The notes under the pieces: model-generated
Seen by the model: only the letters and a program-made list of their open reading frames with translations
Databases searched by the model: none
Told to the model about the DNA's origin: nothing
Made by a program: the position numbers and the translations under genes
Part shown: positions 1-10,631 of the stretch, in pieces
Layout: each line of letters starts with the position of its first letter
How positions within the stretch are numbered: the first letter of the stretch is position 1
DNA from: DASZIT01 sp963709665
GTDB taxonomy: Bacteria; Actinomycetota; Acidimicrobiia; Acidimicrobiales; RAAP-2
Length of the DNA stretch: 64,000 nucleotides
Assembly: GCA_963709665.1 (NCBI GenBank)
Contig: CAVPWU010000007.1
Location: 1 to 64,000 of the forward strand
Reading direction: 5' to 3'

Positions 1-1134
1 CTTCGAGTCGCGGTGCCACCGCTCCACCGGGTGCTCACGGATGTAGCCGTAGCCGCCCATGATCTGGATGGCCTCCTCGGTCACGTACACCGCGGTCTCC
101 CCGGCGTAGAGCTTGGACATCGAGCCCTCGCCGGCGGTGAACTCCTTGCCGTTGCGGCCCATCCACGACGCCCGCCAGATCAGCATCCGGGAGGCGTCGA
201 TCCGGGTCTTCATGTCGGCCAGCTTGAAGGCGATGCCCTGGTTCTCGATGATGGCCCGGCCGAAGGCCCTGCGCTCCTTGGCGTAGTCGAGGGAGTACTC
301 GTAGGCGGCCCGGGCGATGCCCAGGGCCTGGGCGCCCACCGTGGGGCGGGACGCCTCGAACGTCTTCATGGCCGCCTGGCCGGAGGATCGCTTGCCCTCC
401 TTGGCCCGGGCCAGCTTCTCGTCGAGCTTCTCCTTGCCTCCCAGCAGGCAGTGGCCGGGAACCCGCACGTCGTCGAGGACCACCTCGGCGGTGTGGGAGG
501 CCCGGATGCCCATCTTCTGGAATTTCTGCCCCTGGCTGAGACCGGGGGTGCCGGGGGGCACGATGAAGCTGGCCTGGCCCCGGGAGCCGAGCTCGGGGTC
601 GACCGAGGCCACCACCACGTGGATGTCGGCGATGCCACCGTTGGTGATCCAGGTTTTGGTGCCGTTGAGCACCCACTCGTCCTTGGCCTCGTCGTAGACG
701 GCCCGGGTGCGCAGCGACGACACGTCCGAGCCGGCGTCGGGCTCCGAGACCGCGAAGGCGGCCAACTGGATCTTCTCCGGGGTGCCGAAGCACTGCGGCC
801 CCCACTCCATCAGCTGCTCGGGAGTCCCGTTGGCGGCGATGCCGGCCAGGCCCAGCGTGCTGCCGAAGATGGAGAGGCCGATGCCGGCGTCGCCCCAGGC
901 CAGCTCCTCGTTGGCGATCGGCATCAGCAGGCCCGACTCGTCGAAGAAGCACTGGGTGATGAAGTCGAACGAGTAGAGCCCGATCTTGGCGGCCTCCTCG
1001 ATGATGGGCCACGGGGTCTCCTCCCGCTCGTCCCACTCGTGGCCGGCCGGACGGACCACCGTCTCGGCGAAGTCGTGGACCCACTTCTGGATCTGGAGTT
1101 GGTCCTCGTTGAGATCCAGCGAGAAGTCGCCCAT
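1..1134 (-). CDS. acyl-CoA dehydrogenase, 3' end cut by window edge
   Basis: This is an FAD-dependent acyl-CoA dehydrogenase that introduces an alpha-beta double bond into an acyl-CoA. The 378 residues visible read MGDFSLDLNEDQLQIQKWVH at the start, and contain the family motifs FAVSEPDAGSDVSSLRTRA and TKTWITNGG in the middle domain and YAKERRAFGRAI and QIMGGYGY in the C-terminal domain. The reading frame runs off the left edge after ERWHRDSK, so about 10-20 residues, including the usual catalytic Glu segment, lie outside. The ATG at 1134 is chosen because it begins the conserved N-terminus. A GTTAC inverted repeat lies about 120 bp upstream. The substrate cannot be told from the sequence. 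Confidence 0.92.
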   Translation of the reverse strand, partial: MGDFSLDLNEDQLQIQKWVHDFAETVVRPAGHEWDEREETPWPIIEEAAKIGLYSFDFITQCFFDESGLLMPIANEELAWGDAGIGLSIFGSTLGLAGIAANGTPEQLMEWGPQCFGTPEKIQLAAFAVSEPDAGSDVSSLRTRAVYDEAKDEWVLNGTKTWITNGGIADIHVVVASVDPELGSRGQASFIVPPGTPGLSQGQKFQKMGIRASHTAEVVLDDVRVPGHCLLGGKEKLDEKLARAKEGKRSSGQAAMKTFEASRPTVGAQALGIARAAYEYSLDYAKERRAFGRAIIENQGIAFKLADMKTRIDASRMLIWRASWMGRNGKEFTAGEGSMSKLYAGETAVYVTEEAIQIMGGYGYIREHPVERWHRDSK

Positions 1135-1251
1135 GGTTCCCTTGCTCCGTTCCGGCCCGAGCCGGGCCTCTCCATCCCTGGTGGCCACGGTGCGGGGGTG
1201 GCGGGGATCGCCACTGCCCCGCCGACCGTGCGGTCCGCCGGGTGCGTCGTA

Positions 1252-1267
1252 GTTACTACATGGTAAC
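1252..1267. promoter_or_regulatory. inverted-repeat operator candidate upstream of acyl-CoA dehydrogenase
   Basis: GTTACTACATGGTAAC has perfect 5-bp arms around a 6-bp spacer and stands out as an AT-richer island in GC-rich DNA. It lies about 118 bp upstream of the acyl-CoA dehydrogenase start and could bind a TetR- or GntR-type regulator. The regulator is not identifiable here. Confidence 0.35.
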
Positions 1268-1406
1268 CACACGGAGCCACGGGTCGCCACCACCCCCCGG
1301 GGGCGGCGCGGGCACAGACGGTGTCGATCCCGGCGGATGCCGGGGATCTTCCCAGGTCAGGGGTTGTTCCCGGCCGGAGGGGACGGGAACCGGAGTCAGG
1401 TGGTGG

Positions 1407-1610
1407 TCAGGCGGGCTTGACGTCGACGGCCTGGAGACCCTTCGGGCCCTCCTGGACATCGAACTCCACCGCCTGTCCCTCCTCGAGCGAACGGAAGCCA
1501 TTCATCTGGATCGATGAGTGATGGACGAAGACGTCCGGGCCTCCACTCGGTTGCGAGATGAAGCCGAAGCCCTTCTCGGCGTTGAACCACTTCACTGTTC
1601 CGGATGCCAC
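1407..1610 (-). CDS. cspA: cold-shock protein (CspA family)
   Basis: This is a 67-residue single-stranded nucleic-acid-binding protein of the CspA family, with RNP1 (KGFGFI) and RNP2-type (DVFVHHS) strands and the N-terminus MASGTVKWFNAEKGFGFI. The GTG at 1610 is chosen over an ATG eight codons upstream because it gives the standard family length and N-terminus and is preceded by a GGAAAGG ribosome-binding site. A TAGCGT box lies about 140 nt upstream, which would give the long leader typical of cold-shock mRNAs. That last point is inferred. Confidence 0.93.
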   Translation of the reverse strand: MASGTVKWFNAEKGFGFISQPSGGPDVFVHHSSIQMNGFRSLEEGQAVEFDVQEGPKGLQAVDVKPA

Positions 1611-1838
1611 GGTGGCGATCCCCTTTCCTTCCAATGCAGCTGTGCCGGGAGGGTCCGTGGTCCGCCGGCTGTCGACGTGGTGCCTCGTGCAGGTCGTGCC
1701 TGGTGAGACTGGGCGTCAGCCCGCGCTCCCGGTGCCCTCTCGACGCGAAACGCTACACAGTCCGGATCCGGAATTCGACGATCAGATCGGCCGTTTACGC
1801 GCTGTTCATCGGCCGTTCATCGACCATCAACCCGCCGG

Positions 1839-3230
1839 TCAGGGACGACGGATCCGGGTGCCCTCCGGGCCGTCCTCCACCAGCCAGCCCGCCGCCACCA
1901 ACTCGTCACGGAGCTGGTCGGCCAGGGCGAAGTCCCGACCTGCCCGGGCCTCGTCCCGGCGCCGGACCTTGTCGGCGGTGGCCGGATCGACGCCATCGTC
2001 GACCATGCCGTGAAGGGAGAGCCCGAGGGCGGCGCACAGCACGCCGACGGTCCTCGCCGCCCGGGCGGCGGCCCCGTCCTCGCCGGCGTCGGCGTCGCCG
2101 TTGGCCCGGCGGGCCAGGTCGAACACCCCGGCCAGCGCCCCGGGGGCGTCGAGGTCGTCGTCCATCCGCTCCCGGAACCGCTCCACGGCCCCGGCGTCGA
2201 TCCCCTCGGGGTCCGGCACCCCGGTCAGGGGCCCGTGGGCCAGCAGGTCGGGCAGGTCGAACCGGCGCGCCACCTCGTCGAGCCGCGCCAGCCCGGCCTC
2301 GGCCTGGGCGATGGTGTCCGGGGTCACCTCGATGGGTGACCGGTAGTGGGACCGGAGGACCAGCAGACGGTAGGCGCGGCCGTCGCTCCGGTCGAGGAGG
2401 TCGCCCAGGGAGGTGAAGTTCCCCAGTGACTTCGACATCTTCTCCCCGTCCACCACCACGAACCCGTTGTGCACCCAGTGGTGGGCGAAGTCGGCCGACA
2501 GCGCCACCGCCTGGGCCCGCTCGTTCTCGTGGTGGGGGAAGGCCAGGTCGATGCCCCCGCCGTGGATGTCGAAGCCCTCCCCCAGCAGGTCGAGGGACAT
2601 CACCACGCACTCGGTGTGCCAGCCGGGGCGGCCCGGCCCCCACGGCGACGGCCAGGTGGGTTCGCCGGGCTTGGCGTTCTTCCACAGCACGAAGTCGAGG
2701 GGCGACCGCTTCTCCTCCACCGGCCCGACCCGGGCACCGGCCCGGAGGGAGTCGAGCGGCTGGCGGGCCAGCAGGCCGTAGCCGGGGACGTCGCCCGCCG
2801 ACAGGTAGACCCCGTCGGCGGTGGGGTAGGCGATGCCCAGGTCGACCAGCCGGCCGATCATGGCCACCATGTCGTCCACGTAGGCGGTGGCGTGCGGCGT
2901 GAGGTCGGGACGGAGCACCCCGAGGGCGTCCATCGCCTCCCAGTAGACCGCCTCGAAGGTCTCGGCCAGCTCCCCGGGCTCCACCCCCCGCTCGGCGGCC
3001 CGCTCGATGATCTTGTCGTCGATGTCGGTGACGTTGGAGACGTAGGTGACCTCCACCCCGTTGAACAGCAGGTAGCGGCGGAGCACGTCGAAGACCAGCG
3101 AGAACCGGCCGTGCCCGAGGTGGGGGGCGTCGTAGACGGTGGGACCGCACACGTAGAGGGAGGCCTCGCCCGGGTTGCGGAACGAGACCTCGGACACCTG
3201 GCCGGTGGCGGTGTCGTGGAGGCGCAGCAC
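1839..3230 (-). CDS. cysS: cysteinyl-tRNA synthetase
   Basis: This 463-residue class I aminoacyl-tRNA synthetase charges tRNA-Cys. It has the zinc-binding Cys28 in YVCGPTVYD, the HIGH-type motif HLGH (37-40), the DIHGGGIDLAFPHHENE zinc/active-site block with WHTECV, and KMSKSLGN. Length and order match bacterial CysS. The GTG start at 3230 gives the standard MLRLHDTATG N-terminus; the open frame extends upstream but overlaps valS and has no homology. TACCGT lies 7 nt before the start on the minus strand, so the message is probably leaderless. It is divergent from valS with 21 bp between the start codons. Confidence 0.96.
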   Translation of the reverse strand: MLRLHDTATGQVSEVSFRNPGEASLYVCGPTVYDAPHLGHGRFSLVFDVLRRYLLFNGVEVTYVSNVTDIDDKIIERAAERGVEPGELAETFEAVYWEAMDALGVLRPDLTPHATAYVDDMVAMIGRLVDLGIAYPTADGVYLSAGDVPGYGLLARQPLDSLRAGARVGPVEEKRSPLDFVLWKNAKPGEPTWPSPWGPGRPGWHTECVVMSLDLLGEGFDIHGGGIDLAFPHHENERAQAVALSADFAHHWVHNGFVVVDGEKMSKSLGNFTSLGDLLDRSDGRAYRLLVLRSHYRSPIEVTPDTIAQAEAGLARLDEVARRFDLPDLLAHGPLTGVPDPEGIDAGAVERFRERMDDDLDAPGALAGVFDLARRANGDADAGEDGAAARAARTVGVLCAALGLSLHGMVDDGVDPATADKVRRRDEARAGRDFALADQLRDELVAAGWLVEDGPEGTRIRRP

Positions 3231-3251
3231 GCAGGGTACGGTAACCCGATC
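3231..3251. promoter_or_regulatory. shared divergent promoter of cysS and valS
   Basis: Only 21 bp separate the GTG of cysS and the ATG of valS. The gap holds TACGGT on the plus strand (3237-3242, 9 nt before valS) and TACCGT on the minus strand (3243-3238, 7 nt before cysS). These two overlapping -10-like hexamers lie within GGGTACGGTAACCC, which has GGGT/ACCC ends. Both transcripts would be leaderless, and each -35 region would lie inside the other gene. Confidence 0.5.
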
Positions 3252-5863
3252 ATGAGCAGCGACGCGAACGACCCCGGGTGGGGGTCGGCAGGGCCGACCG
3301 GTATCCCCGAGAAGCCCGGGCTCGAGGGCCTCGAGCCCCGCTGGGCGGCGCGGTGGGAGCAGGCCGGGACCTACGCCTTCGACCGGGCGGTGCCCCGGGA
3401 GGGGGTCTTCTCGCTGGACACCCCCCCGCCGACCGTCTCCGGCTCCCTCCACATCGGCCACGTCTTCTCCTACACCCACACCGACGCGGTGGCCCGCTTT
3501 CAGCGGATGCGGGGCAAGGCCGTGTTCTACCCGATGGGGTGGGACGACAACGGGCTCCCCACCGAGCGCCGGGTCCAGAACTACTTCGGGGTCCGGTGCG
3601 ACCCGAGCCTCCCCTACGACCCGGGGTTCACGCCCCCCGAGGAGCCCCCCGAGGAGCCGGTGGCCATCTCCCGGCCCAACTTCGTCGAGCTCTGCCTGCA
3701 GCTCACCACCGAGGACGAGCGGGCCTTCGAGCACCTCTGGCGCACCCTGGGGCTGTCGGTGGACTGGTCGCACACCTACACCACCGTCGGGGAGCGGGCC
3801 CGCCGGGTCTCCCAGCGGGCCTTCCTCCGGAGGCTGGCGGCCGGCGACGCCTACCAGCAGACCGCCCCCACCCTCTGGGACGTCGACTTCCGCACCGCCG
3901 TCTCACAGGCCGAGCTGGAGGACCGGGACCGGCCCGGGGCCTACCACCGGCTGGCCTTCCCCCGGGCCGGGGACGACGGTCCGGCGGTGGAGATCGAGAC
4001 CACCCGGCCCGAGCTGCTCCCCGCCTGCGTGGCCCTGGTCGCCCACCCCGAGGACGCCCGCTACCAGCCACTGTTCGGCACCCGGGTGGTCACCCCCCTG
4101 TTCGGGGTGGAGGTCCCGGTCCTGGCCCACCCCCTGGCCGACCCCGAGAAGGGCTCGGGGATCGCCATGATCTGCACGTTCGGCGACCTGACCGACGTGG
4201 TGTGGTGGCGCGAGCTCCAGCTCCCCACCCGGACGGTGGTGGGCCGGGACGGACGGCTGCTGCCGGTGGCCTGGGGCAGCGATGGCTGGACCTCGCGGGA
4301 CGCCGGGGCGGCAGCCGCCCACTACGACGAGCTGGCCGGACGGACGGTGAGGCAGGCCCAGACGGCCATCGTCGAACAGCTGGCCGCGTCGGGGGCGCTG
4401 CTCGGGGAGCCCCGTCCCATCACCCACCCGGTCAAGTTCTTCGAGAAGGGGGACCGGCCCCTCGAGATCGTCTCCTCCCGGCAGTGGTTCATCCGGACGG
4501 TGCCGCTGCAGCGCCGGCTGCTCGAGCACGGGGGTCAGCTCCACTGGCACCCGGCCTACATGGCCCACCGCTACCGCGACTGGGTGGAAGGCCTCACCAG
4601 CGACTGGAACATCTCCCGGCAGCGCTTCTTCGGGGTGCCCTTCCCGGTCTGGTACCCGGTGGGCGAGGACGGCGAGCCCGACGTCGACCGTCCGATCCCG
4701 GCCGACGAGGCCCGGCTGCCGGTGGATCCCTCCACCGACGTCCCCGACGGCTACACCGAGGCCCAGCGGGGACGGCCGGGGGGGTTCGTCGGGGACCCCG
4801 ACGTCATGGACACCTGGGCCACCTCCTCCCTGACCCCCCAGATCGCCGGCGGGTGGGGGGAAGACGACGACCTCTTCGAGCGGGTCTTCCCCATGGACGT
4901 CCGCCCCCAGGCCCACGACATCATCCGGACCTGGCTGTTCACCACCGTGGTCCGCTCGGAGCTCGAGCACGGCTGCCTGCCCTGGGCGAACGCCGCCATC
5001 TCCGGGTGGGTCCTCGACCCGGACCGGAAGAAGATGTCGAAGTCGAAGGGGAACGTGGTGACCCCCCTCCCCCTGCTCGAGAAGTTCGGGGCCGACGCCG
5101 TCCGCTACTGGGCGGCGGGGGGCCGACCCGGCACCGACACCGCCGTCGACGAGGGACAGATGAAGGTGGGGCGGCGGCTGGCCATCAAGGTGCTGAACGC
5201 CTCGCGCTTCGCCCTCGGCCGGCTGACCGACCAGGACGGGACCATCGCCGTCCCCGGGAGCGAGGCCATCACCGCCCCGCTCGACCTGGCCATGTGCGCC
5301 CGGCTGGGACAGGTGGTGGCAGAGGCCACCGAGGCCTTCGAGGGGTACGACTACGCCCGGGCCCTGGAGCGCACCGAGGCGTTCTTCTGGTGGTTCTGCG
5401 ACGACTACCTCGAGCTGGTCAAGTCCCGCGCCTACGGCGACCCCGCCGAGGTTGGACCGGCGTCGGCCCGGGCGGCGTTGACCCTCGCCCTGTCGGTGCA
5501 GCTCCGGCTGTTCGCCCCGGTGCTCCCGTTCGTCACCGAGGAGGTCTGGTCGTGGTGGCGCTCCGGATCGGTCCACCGGGCGCCCTGGCCGTCGGTCGAC
5601 GAACTGCCCGCGCCCCGTCCGACGCCGACCTGCTCCTCGAGGTGGTCTCCGATGTCCTGGCCGCGGTGCGCCGGGCCAAGACGGCGGCCGGCCGCTCCAT
5701 GCGCACCCCGGTCGACCGCCTGACCGTCACCGACACCGCCCCCCGGCTGGCCGCCCTGGCCCTGGGGGCCGACGACCTGGGCCAGGCCGGCGGGGTGGCC
5801 GACCTGGCCACCGTGGAGGGGGCCGACCACGGCGCCGAGGTGGTGCTGGCCGCACCCGAGTGA
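3252..5863 (+). CDS. valS: valyl-tRNA synthetase, one frameshift near the 3' end
   Basis: This class I synthetase charges tRNA-Val. HIGH is at residues 67-70 in TVSGSLHIGHVFSYTHTD, KMSKSKGN starts at residue 594, and the CP1 editing domain lies between. The wording around HIGH and the PMGWDDNGLPTERRVQ segment resembles the archaeal-like ValS subclass more than the E. coli type (from memory of the family). Near 5610-5622 (CCCGCGCCCCGTCC) the frame slips by -1. Restoring one base gives 870 residues and an anticodon-binding tail that continues ADLLLEVVSDVLAAVRRAKT and ends at 5863. The frame as it stands ends at 5723 with an unrelated tail. The start is likely leaderless. Confidence 0.93.
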
Positions 5864-5892
5864 GCCGGGCGGCGCCCAGCTACGTTGGATCG

Positions 5893-6966
5893 ATGACCCC
5901 ACCCGGAGACTCGGACACCCCGGCCCGGCTGCAGGAGCCGCAGGCCGTTCTCACCCCCCTGACCGCCGCCGCCCTCTTTCTGGTCGCCACCGTCGACACC
6001 GGGGGGGAGGCGGCCGTGCGCGACCTGCTGGCCGATCTCTCCGGGCTGGAGCGGACCGTCGGGTTCCGGGTGCCGGACGCCGGGCTGGCCCTGGTCACCG
6101 GTATCGGCTCCGACGCCTGGGACCGACTGTTCGCCGGTCCCCGGCCGGCCGAGCTCCACCCCTTCCGGGAGGTGGCCGGCGAGCGCCACCGGGCGGCGGC
6201 CACCCCCGGCGACCTGCTGTTCCACATCCGCGCCGCCCAGACGGACGTCTGTTTCGAGCTGGCCTCCCTGATCATGGACCGGCTGGCCGGCTGGGTGACG
6301 GTGGTGGACGAGGTCCACGGCTTCAAGTACTTCGACGACCGCGACCTGCTCGGCTTCGTGGACGGCACCGAGAACCCGGTGGGGCGGGCGGCCGCCGAGG
6401 CGGTGACGGTCGGGGGCGAGGATCCCGACTTCGCCGGATCGAGCTACGTGATCGTCCAGAAGTACCTCCACGACCTGACGGCGTGGAACGGGCTGAGCAC
6501 CGAGGAGCAGGAGCGGGCGATCGGCCGTCGGAAGCTGTCCAACCTGGAGCTGGGCGACGACGAGAAGCCCGCCAACTCCCACGTGGCCCTGAACACCATC
6601 GTCGGCCCGGACGGGGCCCAGCGCCAGATCCTGCGGGACAACATGGTGTTCGGGACGGTCGGCCGGCGGGAGTTCGGCACCTACTTCATCGGCTACGCCG
6701 CCACTCCCGCCGTGACCGAGCTCATGTTGGAGCGCATGTTCGTCGGGGACCCGCCGGGGAACCACGACCGGATCCTCGACTTCTCGACGGCGGTGACCGG
6801 CACCCTGTTCTTCGTGCCCACCTCGGAGTTCCTCGACGACCCGCCGGCAGGGCCCGGCGAGGCGACGGAGCCGGCCGCCGCTGAGGGTCCGGCCACCTCC
6901 CCGGCCACCCCGCCGGCGCCCGGGGGGTCGCTGGGGATCGGCGACCTCCGGGGGCAGCCCCAGTAG
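5893..6966 (+). CDS. DyP-type peroxidase (DypB-like) with encapsulin cargo-loading peptide
   Basis: This 357-residue haem peroxidase oxidises phenolic or dye substrates with H2O2. The DyP signature GFVDGTENP is at 154-162. Asp157, proximal haem ligand His230 (NSHVALN), Arg248 and Asn250 (LRDN) keep the spacing known for Rhodococcus DypB (D153, H226, R244, N246). After the domain comes an Ala/Pro-rich linker and a final 14 residues, GGSLGIGDLRGQPQ. This matches the encapsulin-targeting peptide (LGIGxL) that loads DyP into protein nanocompartments. No shell gene is present in the window. The ATG at 5893 is chosen because TACGTT sits 6 nt before it (leaderless); a GTG at 5860 overlaps the valS stop. 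Confidence 0.93.
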   Translation: MTPPGDSDTPARLQEPQAVLTPLTAAALFLVATVDTGGEAAVRDLLADLSGLERTVGFRVPDAGLALVTGIGSDAWDRLFAGPRPAELHPFREVAGERHRAAATPGDLLFHIRAAQTDVCFELASLIMDRLAGWVTVVDEVHGFKYFDDRDLLGFVDGTENPVGRAAAEAVTVGGEDPDFAGSSYVIVQKYLHDLTAWNGLSTEEQERAIGRRKLSNLELGDDEKPANSHVALNTIVGPDGAQRQILRDNMVFGTVGRREFGTYFIGYAATPAVTELMLERMFVGDPPGNHDRILDFSTAVTGTLFFVPTSEFLDDPPAGPGEATEPAAAEGPATSPATPPAPGGSLGIGDLRGQPQ

Positions 6967-7006
6967 CGGCGTCGGAGCCCGCCGCCCGGCGGGGTCGGGC
7001 GCCCGC

Positions 7007-7749
7007 TCAGTTCGACAGGTAGGCGCTCCGGGCGGCCTCGGCCATGTCGGCCGGGCTGCCCTCCTGCTGGATCTTGCCGTGGACCATGATGGCCGCCCGG
7101 GTGGCCACCGACAGGGCGGTGGTCACGAACTGCTCCACCAGCAGGATGGTGATGCCCTGGGAGGCCAGCCTCCCCACCAGGTCGTAGAGTTCGGACACGA
7201 TCAGGGGGGCGAGCCCCATCGAGAGCTCGTCGAGCAGGAGCACCTGCGGCTCGGTGACCAGGGCCCGCGAGATGGCCAGCATCTGCTGCTCGCCACCGGA
7301 CATGGTCCCGGCCAGCTGCTTGCGCCGTTCGGAGAGCCGGGGGAAGGCCTGGTAGGTCCGCTCCTCCACCGACGCCAGGTCGAGGCCGCCCCGGTAGGTC
7401 CAGATCCGCAGGTTCTCGCGGACGGTGAGGTTGGGGAAGATCCCCCGTCCCTCGGGGATGGAGCACAGGCCGGCCCGGGCCAGCTTCTCGGTGGGGAGCT
7501 TCCCCACCGGGCGATCGCCGATCCTCACCTCCCCGTGGGTGGGGCGCAGCTGCCCGCACACCACGTTGAGGAGGGTGGACTTCCCGGCGCCGTTCGGGCC
7601 CAGGAGGGCGAACACGCTCCCGGCCGGCACCGTCAGGTCCACCCCGTGGAGGACCTCGATGCGGCCGTAGGAGGCGCGCACCCCGGCGATGGTGAGGGCG
7701 GGGGGCAGCACGGTGGGGGCGGGCGGGGTGTCGGAGGTGGTGGCGGTGG

Positions 7750-7753
<4 letters not shown>
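7007..7753 (-). CDS. livF: branched-chain amino acid-type ABC transporter ATP-binding protein (LivF family)
   Basis: This is a 248-residue ATPase of the LivF group that powers uptake of a branched-chain amino acid or similar small carboxylate. It has Walker A GPNGAGKST, the LivF hallmark GLCSIPEGRGIFPNLTVREN, the signature MSGGEQQMLAI, and Walker B VLLLDE. It is the last gene of the minus-strand operon. Its GTG start overlaps the livG stop by 4 nt (GTGA), implying translational coupling. The substrate is not fixed by the sequence; in actinobacteria such systems also carry amides, urea or aromatic acids. Confidence 0.93.
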
Positions 7754-8623
<870 letters not shown>

Positions 8624-8637
<14 letters not shown>

Positions 8638-10567
8638 GGGCACCTCCCTCCAGGGTGGTCGGGCCGAGGTCCGGCACCGCCGCCTCCCCCTGCCCGCTGC
8701 CCGGGCGCTTCACCCACGGGAGCGGCACCAGGCGCTGGAGCGGCTCGATGCCCAGGACGCCGCTGGCCGCCCGCCCGATCAGGATGATCCCGGCCCCGGC
8801 CACCAGTCCGATGCCCGTCGACCAGTAGGTGGTCAGCAGGACGTAGGTGACGGCGGCCAGGAAGGCACCGGTCACCGTGCGCACGCTCCAGATGGTGACG
8901 AACAGCACGAAGATGATGCCGGAGAAGAAGGCGAAGTCGGTCTCGCTGACCGTGCCGTTGACGGTGGCGTAGAGTCCGCCGGCCAGGGCGGCCATGGCGG
9001 CGGCGATGGCGAAGACGGCCACCTTGGTGAAGCCCAGGTTGAGCCCCACGGTGGCGTAGGCGGCCGGCGAGTCGTTCATGGCCACCAGGCGGCGACCGAA
9101 CAGGCTCCGCCGGATGGCCAGCACCAGCAGGGCGCAGAGGATGAACACCACGGTGAGGAGGAGGAACTCCGACTGGTCGCCTCCGAAGGACAGCCCCGGC
9201 AGCACGATCCGCCCCACGTTGAGCCCGTTGCCGAAGACGTGGGTGTCCCCGAAGAACCCCTGGTCGACGGCGTCGGCGAAGGCGAAGGTGGCCAGGGCGA
9301 AGTAGAGGTCGCGCAACCGGATGGTGGGAAGGGCGATCAGGGCGCCGAGGACGGCGCAGACGCCGGCCGCCGCCACCAGGCCCAGCAGGGACCCGCCACC
9401 GGCCACCTTGCCCATCAGGAACGCCCCGATCCCCATGAAGGAGAACTGGCAGAGCGACACCTGGCCCGAGTAGCCGGTCAGCAGCACCAGGGACAGGCCC
9501 ACCATCCCGAACGCCATGATCTCGCCGCCCAGGTCGAGCAGGCTGATGCCCCGGATGACCACCGACCCCACCAGCGACGAGAAGACGATGGCGGCGACCA
9601 GGAACACCGCCCCGGCGATCAACGACTCCTTGCCACCGGGGATCCGCGGAACCCGGACGGTGGACAGCCGGCCGACCGCCCGGAGCCGGACCGACGGCAG
9701 CATCACCAGCGCCCCGAAGAGGAAGATCATGGGCAGCGCCATCTGGATGTCGGTGTCCAGGCCCTGGGAGAGGTGGACCAGGCCGTAGTAGATGATGTAC
9801 ACCTCGAGCAGGCCGATGACGATGGCGGCCACGAAGGTCACCGGGATGTTCTTCAGGCGTCCCACCACGGCGGCGGCGTAGCCGTTCACCACCAGCAGGG
9901 TCATGGCGATGATGCTGATCCCGGTCTGCTCCTGGGTGAGGGCCAGCAGCACCCCGGCCAGGGCCGCCATCATGAACCCGATGATCCAGCCGTACATGCT
10001 CATCCGGTTGGGCGACGCCCCGGACATGGCCAGCAGGCTGGGGTCGTCGACCACCGCCCGGAGGCCCATCCCGGTGCGGGTCCGGTAGAAGAGGAGCCGG
10101 AGGGCCACCACCAGCACGACGGCGATGCCGATGGTCAGCAGCTGCTGGTACTGGAGGTTGATGCCCACCAGGCGGAAGGTGCCGCCCACGATGGGCTGCA
10201 GCTCGTACTGTCCGGTGGGGGGCCAGACGATGGTGGCCACGCCGGTGAGGATGACCAGCAGCCCCAGGGTCACCATGATCGGCCGCTCGGCGGAGGCGCC
10301 GTGGAGCCGACGCATCAGCACCCGCTCCACCAGGGCGCCGGCCAGCGGGGCCCCCACCAGCAGGATGACGGCCAGGGCCACCAGGGCGGGGATGTGGTGG
10401 TTGGCCACCATCTCCCAGTAGGCGAAGGCGGCGATCATCCCCACCGCCCCCTGGGCGAAGTTGAAGACGCCCGAGGTGGTGTAGGTCACCACCAGACCGG
10501 TGGCGGCGATGGCGAACCCGGCGCCCAGGATCACACCGAACACGGTGTACTGCAGGAACTCGGTCAC
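8624..10567 (-). CDS. fused LivH-LivM permease of branched-chain amino acid-type ABC transporter
   Basis: This 647-residue polytopic membrane protein joins two permeases in one chain. Residues about 1-290 match LivH (GVFNFAQGAVGMIAAFAYWE, then RTRTGMGLRAVVDDPSLLAMSG). Residues about 340-620 match LivM (LLTGYSGQVSLCQFSFMGIGA, ALATFAFADAV, RRLVAMNDSPAAYATVGLNL). The joint is a basic, Pro/Gly-rich loop around LSTVRVPRIPGGKE. It lies between the binding-protein gene and livG in the same operon. Separate LivH and LivM are the rule in proteobacteria; fusions occur in some actinobacteria. Confidence 0.92.
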
Positions 10568-10631
10568 CGTGTCCTCCCCCTGTCCGTCGTCACGCCACCG
10601 TCACGCCATGCGGTCCCGTCGGTTCCCGCCG

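Noticed and set aside
13..1266. Long plus-strand open frame over the acyl-CoA dehydrogenase
   Set aside because: It is the antisense shadow of the minus-strand gene. It has no family motifs and its codon third positions do not follow the local bias.
2469..3251. Upstream open extension of valS to 2469
   Set aside because: The extension is antisense to cysS and reads as Gly/Arg/Pro-rich noise. The valS family N-terminus begins just after 3252.
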